NCBI RefSeq assembly: GCF_040100845.1
Contig: NZ_JAZHSH010000001.1
Location: forward strand, 2,960,501 to 3,024,500
Length of the DNA stretch: 64,000 bases
Source: Chengkuizengella sp. SCS-71B
GTDB taxonomy: Bacteria; Bacillota; Bacilli; Paenibacillales; KCTC-33759
Direction: 5' to 3'
A model generated the notes under the pieces. It did not search any database, had not been told where the DNA came from, and saw only the letters and a program-made list of their open reading frames with translations. Shown one piece after another: positions 50,960 through 60,709 of the stretch. A program made the position numbers and the translations under genes. Position 1 is the first letter of the stretch. Every line of letters begins with the position of its first letter.

Positions 50960-51409
50960 ATGATGCGATTAACAAATTATACAGATTATACTTTAAGGGT
51001 CCTACTCTACTTAGCGACTCAACCTAAAGATAAAATAAGTAATATAAAGGAAATCTCTGAAACTTATGGAATCTCTAATAATCATTTAATGAAAGTAGTT
51101 TATGAATTAGGGTTGTTAAAATTGATCCATACCATTAGAGGAAGAGGTGGTGGAATTAAACTTGCTTCTGCTCCAAAAGATATCAATATTGGGTGGGTGG
51201 TAAGACAAACTGAGAATAGATCTAACATAGTAGAATGTTTCGATAAAGAAAATAATTCTTGTATTATAAGTCCAGTCTGCAAACTTAAAAATGTGTTAAA
51301 CGAGGCGTTAAATGCATTTCTAGAAATATTAGATCACTATACATTAGAAGATCTATTAACTAATGAACCTGAATTGAAAAAAATATTAATGAATCACTCA
51401 CATGAGTGA
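50960..51409 (+). CDS. nsrR: Rrf2-family NO sensor NsrR
   Basis: 149 aa from ATG 50960 (GGAG upstream; 50963 also possible). Winged helix 'MRLTNYTDYTLRVLLYLA' and 'NHLMKVVYELG'. Three Cys for the [4Fe-4S] cluster in 'CFDKENNSCIISPVC'. Represses hmp and is relieved when NO reacts with the cluster. Divergent from hmp. Confidence 0.93.
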   Translation: MMRLTNYTDYTLRVLLYLATQPKDKISNIKEISETYGISNNHLMKVVYELGLLKLIHTIRGRGGGIKLASAPKDINIGWVVRQTENRSNIVECFDKENNSCIISPVCKLKNVLNEALNAFLEILDHYTLEDLLTNEPELKKILMNHSHE

Positions 51410-51426
51410 ATTTAACAGTAAACAAA

Positions 51427-51450
51427 AAAACCGCCAGAGGCGGTATTTTT
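51427..51450. terminator. Bidirectional terminator after nsrR
   Basis: CCGCC AGA GGCGG with A/T tracts on both sides. It also lies at the end of the convergent PAP2 gene. Confidence 0.8.
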
Positions 51451-51457
51451 ATTCTTA

Positions 51458-52144
51458 TTAGTTAACTTTTTTCTTGAATTTAGACTCACTTACACTTTCA
51501 TAAATGAAAATAGTTGCACACACAATTGTAATCCCCAAAGAATATCCCGCCATAATATCAGTAAAATAATGAACAGAGAAATAAATTCGATTTAAACCTA
51601 ACAAACCTATCAACAAAACAAAAATGATAGAAATAATCCATTTATTTATTGTTCTTTTTGTATACTTCACTAAAAAATAAGCTATTAAACCATAACATAC
51701 CAGTCCAACGAGTGCATGCCCGCTGGGGAAACTAAACCCTATTCCATCAACTGCTATGTTTACTTCAGGTCTAGGTCTTTGAAAAAAATCTTTAAATGAC
51801 CCTTTTAAAATCTCACTTACTGCAACAGCAATAGGTAAAATAATTACACCTATTAAATCTCGCTTCCTCCATCCTAACCAGAGCATTGCTAACAACACTA
51901 CGATTGGAATAGACCAATAGGTCACTGCTTCAGTTAAAAGAGTTAGAAAACCTGATAAAAAACTGGGAACATATTGATCCACCCATTCTAAAACCTGTAT
52001 GTCAAGAGTTGAAGGATTATTTATATCTAATGAATAAACCAAAAATACAAAAAGTGCAAGTGATAGTATAGATAAAACTAAAATATATGATTTCGATTTT
52101 GAGTGCAATGTTAATTCTCTGTCTTGCCTAGATATTTGAGCCAC
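51458..52144 (-). CDS. PAP2-family membrane phosphatase
   Basis: 228 aa from GTG 52144 (GGAGGT 10 nt upstream). Six membrane helices. Phosphatase motifs: 'KDFFQRPRPE', 'FPSGHALVG' and 'RIYFSVHYFTDIMAGYSLG' (His residues in C2 and C3). May dephosphorylate undecaprenyl pyrophosphate or phosphatidylglycerol phosphate. Monocistronic. Confidence 0.88.
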   Translation of the reverse strand: MAQISRQDRELTLHSKSKSYILVLSILSLALFVFLVYSLDINNPSTLDIQVLEWVDQYVPSFLSGFLTLLTEAVTYWSIPIVVLLAMLWLGWRKRDLIGVIILPIAVAVSEILKGSFKDFFQRPRPEVNIAVDGIGFSFPSGHALVGLVCYGLIAYFLVKYTKRTINKWIISIIFVLLIGLLGLNRIYFSVHYFTDIMAGYSLGITIVCATIFIYESVSESKFKKKVN

Positions 52145-52246
52145 GCCATTTAATACCTCCACAATCATTAATGGTGATGCTATTTTTGTTATCTTAACAT
52201 AGTATATCAAAACAATAGGTAACATTACATTTTTTAAAGTTACATT

Positions 52247-53140
52247 TTAGTTTTTCATTCTAGGATCTAAAGCATCTCTTAATCCATCTCCCATTAAATT
52301 AAAGCCAAGTACAGTTAACATAATTGCAATCCCTGGGAAAAACATTGTCCAAGGTGCTTGTACTAAATATTCCTTTGAATCTGCTAACATTTTTCCCCAT
52401 TCTGGATTTGGAGGTTCTGCTCCTAACCCCAAAAAACCTAATGCAGCAGCTTCAATAATAGCAGTTGCTATAGCTAATGTACCTTGAACAATAATTGGAG
52501 CCATACTGTTCGGTAAAATATGACGAAATAAAATTCTACGATCTCGCATCCCAATTGCTTTAGCCGCTGTAATATATTCTTCTTGTTTGATACTTAAAAC
52601 TTTTGATCTAATTAAGCGGCCAAAATTAGGCACATTAATAATAGCGATAGCAATCAATGCATTTCTTAATGAAGGTCCTAATACTGAAACAATTGCAATA
52701 GCAAGTAGTATACTAGGAAAGGCAAGCATAATATCAAAAAATCGAGAAATAATCGTGTCTATCCAACGCCCGTAATAACCTGCTAAAATTCCCAGTAAAC
52801 AACCAACCACGATAGATCCAATAACTGAAACGAATCCAACCCATAGTGATATACGAGCACCATGAATTACCCGAGATAAAACATCTCTTCCGAAATCATC
52901 TGTTCCTAACAAGTGTTCACTTGAAGGCGGCAATAATCGATCCGCTAGTTTTTGCTCATTAATGCCTTCGGGCGCTATTACCGGAGCAAATAATGCTAAA
53001 ATTATAAAAATGGTAACGATAATTAAACCTACAACGGCTAATTTATTTTTTTTAAAACTTTTCCAAGCTTCTAACCACAAGAGAAAACGAGTTCCTCCTA
53101 CGGATTGCTGTGGAGCTTTATTTGGAGCTAGTTCTGCCAT
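52247..53140 (-). CDS. dppC: Oligopeptide ABC permease, DppC/AppC type
   Basis: 297 aa. N-terminal cytoplasmic segment and helix, OppC_N domain, then BPD transporter domain with EAA loop 'EYITAAKAIGMRDRRILFRH'. 'LLGTDDFGRDVLSRVIHG' is typical of DppC/AppC. Fifth gene of the minus-strand D-F-A-B-C operon. Confidence 0.92.
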   Translation of the reverse strand: MAELAPNKAPQQSVGGTRFLLWLEAWKSFKKNKLAVVGLIIVTIFIILALFAPVIAPEGINEQKLADRLLPPSSEHLLGTDDFGRDVLSRVIHGARISLWVGFVSVIGSIVVGCLLGILAGYYGRWIDTIISRFFDIMLAFPSILLAIAIVSVLGPSLRNALIAIAIINVPNFGRLIRSKVLSIKQEEYITAAKAIGMRDRRILFRHILPNSMAPIIVQGTLAIATAIIEAAALGFLGLGAEPPNPEWGKMLADSKEYLVQAPWTMFFPGIAIMLTVLGFNLMGDGLRDALDPRMKN

Positions 53141-53188
53141 AAGTAATCCTCCCCTTTGTTTAGGAGTTTTTCATATTTTATTAGAATG

Positions 53189-54202
53189 TTAATTGTATTT
53201 AATTCTAGGATCGATAAATGCATATAATAAATCAACAATAAGGTTAATCATTACAAAAATAGTAGCTACAACTAATATTCCGGACTGAATGACAGGATAA
53301 TCCCGAAATTCAATTGCATTATAAATATATCGCCCAATCCCAGGCCATGAAAATATAGTTTCTGTTAGAATTGCTCCACCTAACAATAGTCCTGTTTGTA
53401 AACCGATTACAGTTAATACTGGAATGACTGCATTTTTTAAAGAATGTTTATATACAACCCAAAACATCTTCTGCCCTTTTGCTCTAGCTGTTCTAATATA
53501 ATCAGAACGCATAACTTCTAACATACTGGAACGAGTAATTCTTGCAATAATAGCCATTGGTATAGTTGCCAGGGCTATACCAGGCATAATCAAGTGTTTT
53601 AACACATCTATAAACTGATCCATTCTACCTTGTAATAGCGTATCAATTAAATAGAAATGTGTAATGGTTTCAACAGGATTTTTAACATTTTCTCTCTTTG
53701 AAGGAGGTAACCAATCAAGTTGAACAGAAAATATCCACTGTTCCATCAAACCTAGCCAAAATATTGGCATGGAAACCCCTACGAGTGCAATGACCATTGC
53801 TGTATAATCAAACCAAGATTTTTGAAACCACGCGCTGATAATCCCGGCATTCACACCAACAACTACAGCAATAAGCAAAGCCACGAAGGAGAGCTCAAAG
53901 GTAGCCGCCAAATAAGGCCATATCTCTTCACTTACCTCTGCCTTCGTTCTAAGTGATTCACCTAAATCCAACGTGAATAACTGTTTTAAATATTCAAAAT
54001 ACTGAGTAAACCATGGTTGGTCAAGCCCTAGTTCTGCCCTTAAACTGTTAATGGCATCCTCCGTAGCAAGCTGACCTAAAATCACTTGAGCAGGATCACC
54101 TGGAATCGCTCGAATCATAAAAAATACGATAAACGTCATTCCAAACAAAACGGGTATCAACATTAAAAGTCGTCTAATGGTATAACTTAACACTATGATC
54201 AC
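53189..54202 (-). CDS. dppB: Oligopeptide ABC permease, DppB/AppB type
   Basis: 337 aa, six helices. N-terminal 'RRLLMLIPVLFGMTFIVFFM' and 'AIPGDPAQVILG', EAA loop 'DYIRTARAKGQKMFWVVYKH'. Partner of DppC. Separated by 270 nt from the binding-protein gene. Confidence 0.92.
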   Translation of the reverse strand: MIIVLSYTIRRLLMLIPVLFGMTFIVFFMIRAIPGDPAQVILGQLATEDAINSLRAELGLDQPWFTQYFEYLKQLFTLDLGESLRTKAEVSEEIWPYLAATFELSFVALLIAVVVGVNAGIISAWFQKSWFDYTAMVIALVGVSMPIFWLGLMEQWIFSVQLDWLPPSKRENVKNPVETITHFYLIDTLLQGRMDQFIDVLKHLIMPGIALATIPMAIIARITRSSMLEVMRSDYIRTARAKGQKMFWVVYKHSLKNAVIPVLTVIGLQTGLLLGGAILTETIFSWPGIGRYIYNAIEFRDYPVIQSGILVVATIFVMINLIVDLLYAFIDPRIKYN

Positions 54203-54430
54203 CTCTTCATATACCCATAATTACCCCAAAAAGTGAAGTATGCACACGGATGTGATTGCCGAGTACTTTTCAGGGACCCCGGATTAAAATGAAGGTTTCT
54301 TCCTTCGGGAGCCCGATGATTACCAATACTTTAAGAGGGCTCTGAGCCACTAATATAATCACATATGTGAGTTGATGCTTCGATATTTATCCCCTTTGCA
54401 GGTATCGAAGTCAAAATTGTTTCTTTCCTT
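54203..54430. other. Structured-looking intergenic region inside the peptide operon
   Basis: About 230 nt between the binding-protein terminator and dppB. On the minus strand CTTCGATA / TATCGAAG brackets a short loop, and there are GC-richer blocks ('GGGCTCCCGAAGGAAG', 'CCGGGGTCCC') unlike the surroundings. It does not match a riboswitch I know. It could be a transcribed RNA, a repeat element or the permease promoter. Confidence 0.35.
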
Positions 54431-54462
54431 TAAAAAAGGGGAGGTTTAAGCTCCCCTTTTTT
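54431..54462 (-). terminator. Terminator or attenuator after the binding protein gene
   Basis: AAAAAAGGGGAG / CTCCCCTTTTTT 12-bp stem, 7-nt loop, T6. Within an operon it would make the binding protein more abundant than the permeases. Confidence 0.88.
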
Positions 54463-54472
54463 GAATTATAAC

Positions 54473-56128
54473 TTAGTCAAAATAAACTTTTGTTAAAGCT
54501 TGAGAACCTGTTGGATGAGCGAAAAAGTCATTAACATTGTTCTTTCCACCTAGGATTGGAGTTGAATGTACTAAAGGAATCCATGGCGCATCTTCATGAA
54601 TAATCTCCTGTGCTTGTTTATATAGGTCTTCACGAGCTGTTTGATCAGGGTTTGATTGTGCTTCAATTAAGATGTCATGTAATTGATCATTACTGTAATA
54701 AGTATAGTTGTTACTTCCGATGTTGTCTTTATCTAACAAGACATACATAAAGTTATCAGCATCTCCATTATCCCCAGTCCAACCTAATAGGAATGCATCT
54801 GCTTCACCATTTCTTGCTTTTTCTAAATAAGTAGCCCATTCATAAGATACGATTTTAGCCTTAACACCAATTTGTGCAAAGCTACTTTGAATAACTTCTG
54901 CTACTTTTTGACCGTCAGGCATATAAGGACGTGGTACTGGCATAGCCCACAATTCCATTTCGAAACCATCTGCATATCCAGCTTCTGCTAACAATTCTTT
55001 CGCTTTTTCCAGATCGTAAGGATATGGATCGATGTCATCATTATATCCAGCAATTACAGGTGGTAATGGATTTTTAGCTGGAACTGCTTGTCCTGAGTAG
55101 AAAGCTGCAATAATACCTTCTTTATCAACTGCATGATTTAAAGCTTGACGAACAAGTTTTTGATCAAATGGTGGTCTTGTATTCGTTAAACCTAAATAAC
55201 CAACATTCATAGAAGGTCGAACGAACAATTGCAAGTCGTCTTCCCCTTCAATTCTTGTACTGTCGTTTGGACTAACTCCATCCGCAATATCAATCTCTCC
55301 CGCAATTAATTCATTTAATCTTGTTGCGTTATCTGGAATAGAAACAAATATAACTTTTTCTAGTTTTGGATAATCCTTCATCCAATAATTTTCATTTTTT
55401 ACTAAAACTACGCGATCATTTCTTTTCCATTCTTGAAATACAAATGGGCCAGTCCCTACTGGATTTTCTGTAAAGCTCTCCCCATGCTCTTCTAAAGCAG
55501 CAGGACTAGCAATCGCAAACGGAGGCATTGCTACATTTTGTAGAAACGGTGCTTGTGGTCGACTTAGTGTAAATTCAACCGTAAGCTCATCAACCGCTTT
55601 TACTTCTTGAATAACATGACCTTCATCCCCTTTGAATCCTCCAAACATAGATCCATAATAATAGAATGAAGATTTTTCACCATTTGCCCAACGCTCAAAG
55701 TTATAAACAACTGCTTCTGCATTGAAGTCCGTTCCATCATGGAACTTTACCCCTTCACGAAGATTAAAAGTGTATGTTAATCCATCATCACTTGTTGTCC
55801 AATCAGTTGCCAAGCTTGGTTCAATAGAAGTATCTACATCACCATATTTCACTAAAGTATCATAAATGTTTAAAGTTACTTTAATAGACTCACCATCTGT
55901 GACTAAAGCAGGGTCTAAATCAACTGAATCAGCGCCACGTCCAAACACTAGAGTGCTTTCTGTAGAACTCTCCTCTGATTGTTGGTTCTGATCATCTTTA
56001 GTACCCTCATTGTTTTCATTTGTCTCCCCTTGTTTTTCTTCAGTTGGAGCTTCAGAGCCACAACCAACTAAAGCAATCCCCAGAACAAAAATAAACACTA
56101 GTGCAAGAAAAATACTCTTTTTTTTCAT
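54473..56128 (-). CDS. Oligopeptide ABC substrate-binding lipoprotein
   Basis: 551 aa. Lipobox LVGC, Glu/Asn/Gln-rich linker, then SBP family 5 domain ('RGADSVDLDPALVTDGESIK', 'YTFNLREGVKFHDGTDFNAE', 'NPVGTGPFVFQEWKRNDRVV', 'LVRQALNHAVDKE'). Binds peptides outside the cell and hands them to DppBC. Such importers also bring in signalling peptides, so the RRNPP peptides of this genome could enter this way (inference). Confidence 0.92.
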   Translation of the reverse strand: MKKKSIFLALVFIFVLGIALVGCGSEAPTEEKQGETNENNEGTKDDQNQQSEESSTESTLVFGRGADSVDLDPALVTDGESIKVTLNIYDTLVKYGDVDTSIEPSLATDWTTSDDGLTYTFNLREGVKFHDGTDFNAEAVVYNFERWANGEKSSFYYYGSMFGGFKGDEGHVIQEVKAVDELTVEFTLSRPQAPFLQNVAMPPFAIASPAALEEHGESFTENPVGTGPFVFQEWKRNDRVVLVKNENYWMKDYPKLEKVIFVSIPDNATRLNELIAGEIDIADGVSPNDSTRIEGEDDLQLFVRPSMNVGYLGLTNTRPPFDQKLVRQALNHAVDKEGIIAAFYSGQAVPAKNPLPPVIAGYNDDIDPYPYDLEKAKELLAEAGYADGFEMELWAMPVPRPYMPDGQKVAEVIQSSFAQIGVKAKIVSYEWATYLEKARNGEADAFLLGWTGDNGDADNFMYVLLDKDNIGSNNYTYYSNDQLHDILIEAQSNPDQTAREDLYKQAQEIIHEDAPWIPLVHSTPILGGKNNVNDFFAHPTGSQALTKVYFD

Positions 56129-56160
56129 TTCTTTTTAACCCTCCTATTTTTTATCTATCA

Positions 56161-57144
56161 CTAAAGCTGCTCGTTCTTGTTGTACAAATGACAAGCAACA
56201 TAATGATCTTGCTCAATTTCTTCAAACTCTGGCTGAACTGTCTTACAAATCTCCATACATTGTGGACATCTTGTGTGAAAAGAACATCCTTGTGGTGGAT
56301 TTGATGGACTTGGCATTTCCCCTGTTAACTCAATATGTTCCCTCTCAAATGTAGGATCAGGAATAGGCACTGAACTTAGAAGAGCCTCGGTATATGGATG
56401 CAGTGGTTTGTTATAAAGCTTTTCACTGCTTGATAATTCTACTATTTTACCTAAATACATGACGGCTACTCGATCACAAATATGTCTAACAACCCCTAAA
56501 TCATGCGCTATAAAAATATAAGTTAATGAAAATGCCTTTTGCAAATCATCTAGTAAATTTAATATTTGTGATTGAATAGAAACATCCAATGCAGAAACAG
56601 GTTCATCAGCGATGATAAGTTTTGGTTTCGTCATTAGAGCACGTGCTATACCAATACGCTGACGCTGCCCACCGCTAAATTGATGGGGATACCGCTTTGC
56701 ATGATAGCTGCTCAAACCTACTGTTTCCAGCATTTCGATAACCATTTCTTTGCGTTCTTTAGGGGTACCTATTTTATGAACAATTAAAGGTTCTTCTAAT
56801 ATTTTCTCAATGGTATGCCTAGGATTAAGAGAAGCGAATGGATCTTGAAAGATCATCTGAACATCTCTTCTAACCGTACGCAATTCACCTAAACTAAGTT
56901 GGGTTAATTCCTTTTCGTTAAATTTGACCTTTCCATCAGTAGGTTCGTGTAAGCGAAGAAGTGTTCTTCCAGTTGTAGATTTTCCACAACCACTCTCCCC
57001 CACTAGACCGAAGGTCTCCCCTTCAAATACAGAGAACGATACATCGTCTACCGCCTTTACTTCCCCTATTTTCCGCCCTAAAATTCCACCGTTAATGGGA
57101 AAATACTTCTTCATTTTTTCAACTTGTAATAGTGTTTTTGGCAT
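56161..57144 (-). CDS. dppF: Oligopeptide ABC ATPase, DppF type
   Basis: 327 aa from ATG 57144 (GAGGAAG upstream; overlaps dppD by 26 nt). Walker A 'GESGCGKST', signature 'FSGGQRQRIGIA', Walker B 'LIIADEPVSALDV', and the oligo_HPY C-terminus 'GCSFHTRCPQCMEIC' with Fe-S-type Cys. Second gene of the operon. Confidence 0.93.
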   Translation of the reverse strand: MPKTLLQVEKMKKYFPINGGILGRKIGEVKAVDDVSFSVFEGETFGLVGESGCGKSTTGRTLLRLHEPTDGKVKFNEKELTQLSLGELRTVRRDVQMIFQDPFASLNPRHTIEKILEEPLIVHKIGTPKERKEMVIEMLETVGLSSYHAKRYPHQFSGGQRQRIGIARALMTKPKLIIADEPVSALDVSIQSQILNLLDDLQKAFSLTYIFIAHDLGVVRHICDRVAVMYLGKIVELSSSEKLYNKPLHPYTEALLSSVPIPDPTFEREHIELTGEMPSPSNPPQGCSFHTRCPQCMEICKTVQPEFEEIEQDHYVACHLYNKNEQL

Positions 57145-58132
57145 TCGTATCTTCCTCACTTTCCTGATGTAAAAAGCAACGAACTTTATGGTTAGTTTCA
57201 ATTGAAACTAACTCTGGTGTTTCCACTTTACATTTATCCATGACAAAATCACACCGATCAGCAAATCTACACCCTTGTTTAATAGACCCAGGGATCGGTA
57301 CATTTCCTGGAATTGAGTACAAACGACTCTTTTTATCACGAATATCAGGTACAGATTGAATTAAACCTTTAGTATATGGATGCTGTGGACTCTCAAATAT
57401 CGTTTTAACATCCGTTTCCTCAACTATTTTTCCTGCATACATCACAATGACTCTTTCACATATTTCTGATACAACGCCAAGATCATGTGTGATAAGTATA
57501 ATGGATGTATTTAGCTGTTTATTTAATCTCTTCATCAAAGCCAAGATTTGTGACTGAATTGTAACATCTAAAGCTGTAGTTGGTTCATCAGCTATTAATA
57601 CTTTCGGTTCACAAACCATTGCCATTGCAATCATAACTCTCTGTCTCATTCCTCCAGATAACTGATGAGGATATTCATTCATCAATTCCTCTGCACGAGG
57701 TAGTCCGACTAACTTTAAATATTCTATCGCTTTCATTTCCGCTTGTTTTTTACTCCATTTACGATGAATTAAAATCGCTTCCATGATTTGATTACCAATG
57801 GTAAAGAGCGGATTCAAAGAAGTCATAGGTTCCTGAAATATCATAGCTATCTCATTTCCACGTATATCTCTCATTTTTGATTCGGAAGCTTTTAAAATAT
57901 CTTCATCGTTAAAAATAATCTCTCCGCCCACAACTTTACCGGGAGGATGAGGAACTAGTCCCATTATAGAAAGGGAGGTAACACTTTTACCGCATCCAGA
58001 TTCTCCTACTATCGCAATAATCTCCCCTTGTTTTAAGTTGAAATCTACATCGTCAACAGCTGGCACTTCGGATTTATCCATAAAAAAAGAGGTTTTCAGT
58101 CCATTTACCTGTAATACAGAAGTTTCACTCAT
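57119..58132 (-). CDS. dppD: Oligopeptide ABC ATPase, DppD type
   Basis: 337 aa. Walker A 'GESGCGKS', signature 'LSGGMRQRVMIA', Walker B 'LIADEPTTALDV', oligo_HPY C-terminus 'GCRFADRCDFVMDKC'. First gene of the operon. The upstream 58133-58330 region contains no reliable gene. Confidence 0.93.
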   Translation of the reverse strand: MSETSVLQVNGLKTSFFMDKSEVPAVDDVDFNLKQGEIIAIVGESGCGKSVTSLSIMGLVPHPPGKVVGGEIIFNDEDILKASESKMRDIRGNEIAMIFQEPMTSLNPLFTIGNQIMEAILIHRKWSKKQAEMKAIEYLKLVGLPRAEELMNEYPHQLSGGMRQRVMIAMAMVCEPKVLIADEPTTALDVTIQSQILALMKRLNKQLNTSIILITHDLGVVSEICERVIVMYAGKIVEETDVKTIFESPQHPYTKGLIQSVPDIRDKKSRLYSIPGNVPIPGSIKQGCRFADRCDFVMDKCKVETPELVSIETNHKVRCFLHQESEEDTNAKNTITS

Positions 58133-58331
58133 TTCTTTACCCCCAAGACATACAATTTAAAGTTAGATAAGTACCGATAAAACCATCGTCAAAAGCATTA
58201 TAATCATATGATTTTAGATTTATTAGAACAGTTCCATTCAAGTGAAAGCGCTTCATCCCTTTCTTGTAAAATTGGTATAAAGTAATGGCCTTCATAAAAT
58301 ATGGAAAACAATAAGTAACCAAAATAAACAT

Positions 58332-58800
58332 TTTGAATTTAATTTAGTTTAGAAGTTCTATGGTGTAAACAAAAACAGTGAAGTTAAAAAATCTCTGAAG
58401 TTGATATGACAGTTTACGTTAAATCTATTAAATGCTCTAAAGAGGTTAGGTATCTTACAGGAGTATACATAGAAATTGATAGTGAATAAGTTAAATGTTG
58501 AATAATTATCCACTCTTATACTCACAGATGTAAGGTTTTATATTTATTGAAATATTATCATATTCCTATTCTTTTTTCTATATTAAATATAAATTAATTT
58601 CACTGAAGTTTATATTCCCTTGATTATATAAGCATTTGTTTATTTATAATTTAAAGTTAATCATTATTAAAATTACTGGTAATATCAAGAATTTTTCACT
58701 ATTTGATCACACTAAAATGTGACATTTTTTTGTTGTAGAAATAAATCTAGTAAGTTAATATGAATGAATAGATTTTAGATACAAATAGCACTTAGAAGAA
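58332..58800. other. Non-coding gap between peptide transporter and lipid kinase
   Basis: About 470 nt, AT-rich, no open frame with a ribosome-binding site. Presumably holds promoters for both divergent units. Confidence 0.35.
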
Positions 58801-58812
58801 AGTTGGTTATAT

Positions 58813-59718
58813 ATGATAGGTTTTGTTGTGAACCCCGTTTCTGGGAATGGAAGGGGTCTTAAAGTTTGGCATGAAATTAAGCATATATTAAATGAAAAAG
58901 ACATAAACTATGTTGAAAGTTTTACTAATAAAGCAGGTTCTGGAACAGATTGTACACTAAATTTAATTGATAAATATAAACCTAATATCGTTGTAGCAGT
59001 TGGAGGTGATGGAACCGTACACGAAGTTATCAATGGAATCTATCAAGCTGACGTTAACAACAAAGTCCATTTTGGATATATTCCTTCTGGCTCTGGAAAC
59101 GACTATGCTAGAGGAGTAAACTTGCCAAGACATCATTTGAAAGCGCTTAAAATCATTTTAAACTCAAATGAACGTAAAACAATAGATCTTTTAAAAATTG
59201 ATAATGAAGTCGCGGTATGTTCTATTGGTGCAGGTTTAGATGGGAAAATAGCTCAAATCACGAATGAAGCTAAGTATAAAAAATGGTTGAATGGACTTCG
59301 TCTTGGAGGATTCGCTTATGTTATCTCATTATTTAGAGTATTATTTTCTTTTCGTACCAGTGACATTACTTTAAATATTGATGGAGAACTAAAACAACTT
59401 AAGAATGTTTGGTTTATCACTGTTTCCAACTTTCCATACTATGGGGGTGGAATGCTCATTAATCCAAATGCGAGCCCGACTGACGGGAAAGCGGAGATTT
59501 GTATTGTTAGCAACATTAATCACTTAGAACTTATAACACTATTCCCTCTCGTATATCTTGGAAAACACGCTAGACATAAAGCAGTGAGTTTCTTTTCTGG
59601 GGAAAAGATAGAATATGTGCCTAATCATTACTTAACCACCCAGGCAGATGGAGAGACGATTGCAGTGAATAAATATAAAATCGAAGTATTGGCCAAACAC
59701 ATTACAGTTATCAAATAA
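58813..59718 (+). CDS. Diacylglycerol/lipid kinase (YegS/DgkB type)
   Basis: 301 aa. Nucleotide site 'VAVGGDGTVHEVINGI', 'IPSGSGNDYARGV', substrate loop 'CSIGAGLDG', C-terminal 'QADGE'. Phosphorylates diacylglycerol or a similar lipid for phospholipid recycling. Monocistronic. Confidence 0.9.
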   Translation: MIGFVVNPVSGNGRGLKVWHEIKHILNEKDINYVESFTNKAGSGTDCTLNLIDKYKPNIVVAVGGDGTVHEVINGIYQADVNNKVHFGYIPSGSGNDYARGVNLPRHHLKALKIILNSNERKTIDLLKIDNEVAVCSIGAGLDGKIAQITNEAKYKKWLNGLRLGGFAYVISLFRVLFSFRTSDITLNIDGELKQLKNVWFITVSNFPYYGGGMLINPNASPTDGKAEICIVSNINHLELITLFPLVYLGKHARHKAVSFFSGEKIEYVPNHYLTTQADGETIAVNKYKIEVLAKHITVIK

Positions 59719-59832
59719 ACTTCAAATATTGTTTAATAAATTTCATTATATAAAACAATGGTTGAGAAATTCTATTAATACGTTATACTATAAATTAAAT
59801 ATATATTATTTATACAAAAAGGGGGAATAAAA

Positions 59833-60609
59833 ATGAAAAAAAGTTTATTACTTATATTATTGATTAGTATGGTTGCTTTATTAGCGGCGTGTGGCGGTGG
59901 AAGTGACAAACTTGTAATAGGTACTGATGCTGCATTTGCACCTTTTGAATCACTAGATGGTGAAGATATTGTTGGTTTTGATGTAGATTTATTAGCTGCA
60001 GTAATGGAAGAAGCAGATCTTGAATATGAACTAAACAATATTGGTTGGGACCCTATCTTCCCTTCATTGAAAAATGGCAGTATTGATGTTGCAATTTCGG
60101 GAATAACAATAACAGAGGAACGTGATCAGGAATTTGATTTTACTAGACCATATTTTGAATCCACTCATATGATCGCTTTTTACGAAGGAACAGATATTCA
60201 ATCGGCGAATGATTTAGAAGGTAAAGTAATTGGAGTACAGACAGGTACAACAGGTCAATTTGCAGCAGAATCTATTGTTGGTGAATCAAACCCTAACCTA
60301 CAATTATTTGAAACAACAGCACTTGCACTAGCAGCTTTAAAACAAGGAAATATTGAAGCTGTAGTTACTGATATTGCAGTAGCTGCAGAATTTGTTAAAA
60401 ACAACCCTGACGATAACATTCAGCTTGTATCAGATGCAGAAAATTTTGAAGCAGAATATTATGGTTTAATGATTGCAGATGGTAGTGAATTAAAGGAGCC
60501 GTTGGATAAAGCATTAACAACCGTCATTGAAAACGGAAAATATGCTGAAATTTATGAAAAATGGTTTGGAACATCACCTGATGTTGAAACATTAATAAAT
60601 CAAAAATAG
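59833..60609 (+). CDS. glnH: Polar amino-acid ABC binding lipoprotein (glutamine type)
   Basis: 258 aa. Lipobox LLAAC, then SBP family 3 domain ('VIGTDAAFAPFESLDGEDIV', 'GFDVDLLAAVMEEADL', 'GSIDVAISGITITEERDQEF', 'GVQTGTTGQFAAE'). AAAAAGGGGGAAT upstream. First of a three-gene import operon with the genes at 60710 and 61497. Confidence 0.92.
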   Translation: MKKSLLLILLISMVALLAACGGGSDKLVIGTDAAFAPFESLDGEDIVGFDVDLLAAVMEEADLEYELNNIGWDPIFPSLKNGSIDVAISGITITEERDQEFDFTRPYFESTHMIAFYEGTDIQSANDLEGKVIGVQTGTTGQFAAESIVGESNPNLQLFETTALALAALKQGNIEAVVTDIAVAAEFVKNNPDDNIQLVSDAENFEAEYYGLMIADGSELKEPLDKALTTVIENGKYAEIYEKWFGTSPDVETLINQK

Positions 60610-60709
60610 TTTGAATTGACACATTAAATTCAAGCGTAGCGCGAACAAGCGGTACGCTTTCTTTTTTGAAAGTTCTATTATGCTTTTATGAAGAAAATGG
60701 AGTGAGTTT

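Noticed and set aside
58137-58331. Minus-strand frame of 64 codons upstream of dppD
   Set aside because: No ribosome-binding site and no protein-like pattern; probably dppD promoter region.
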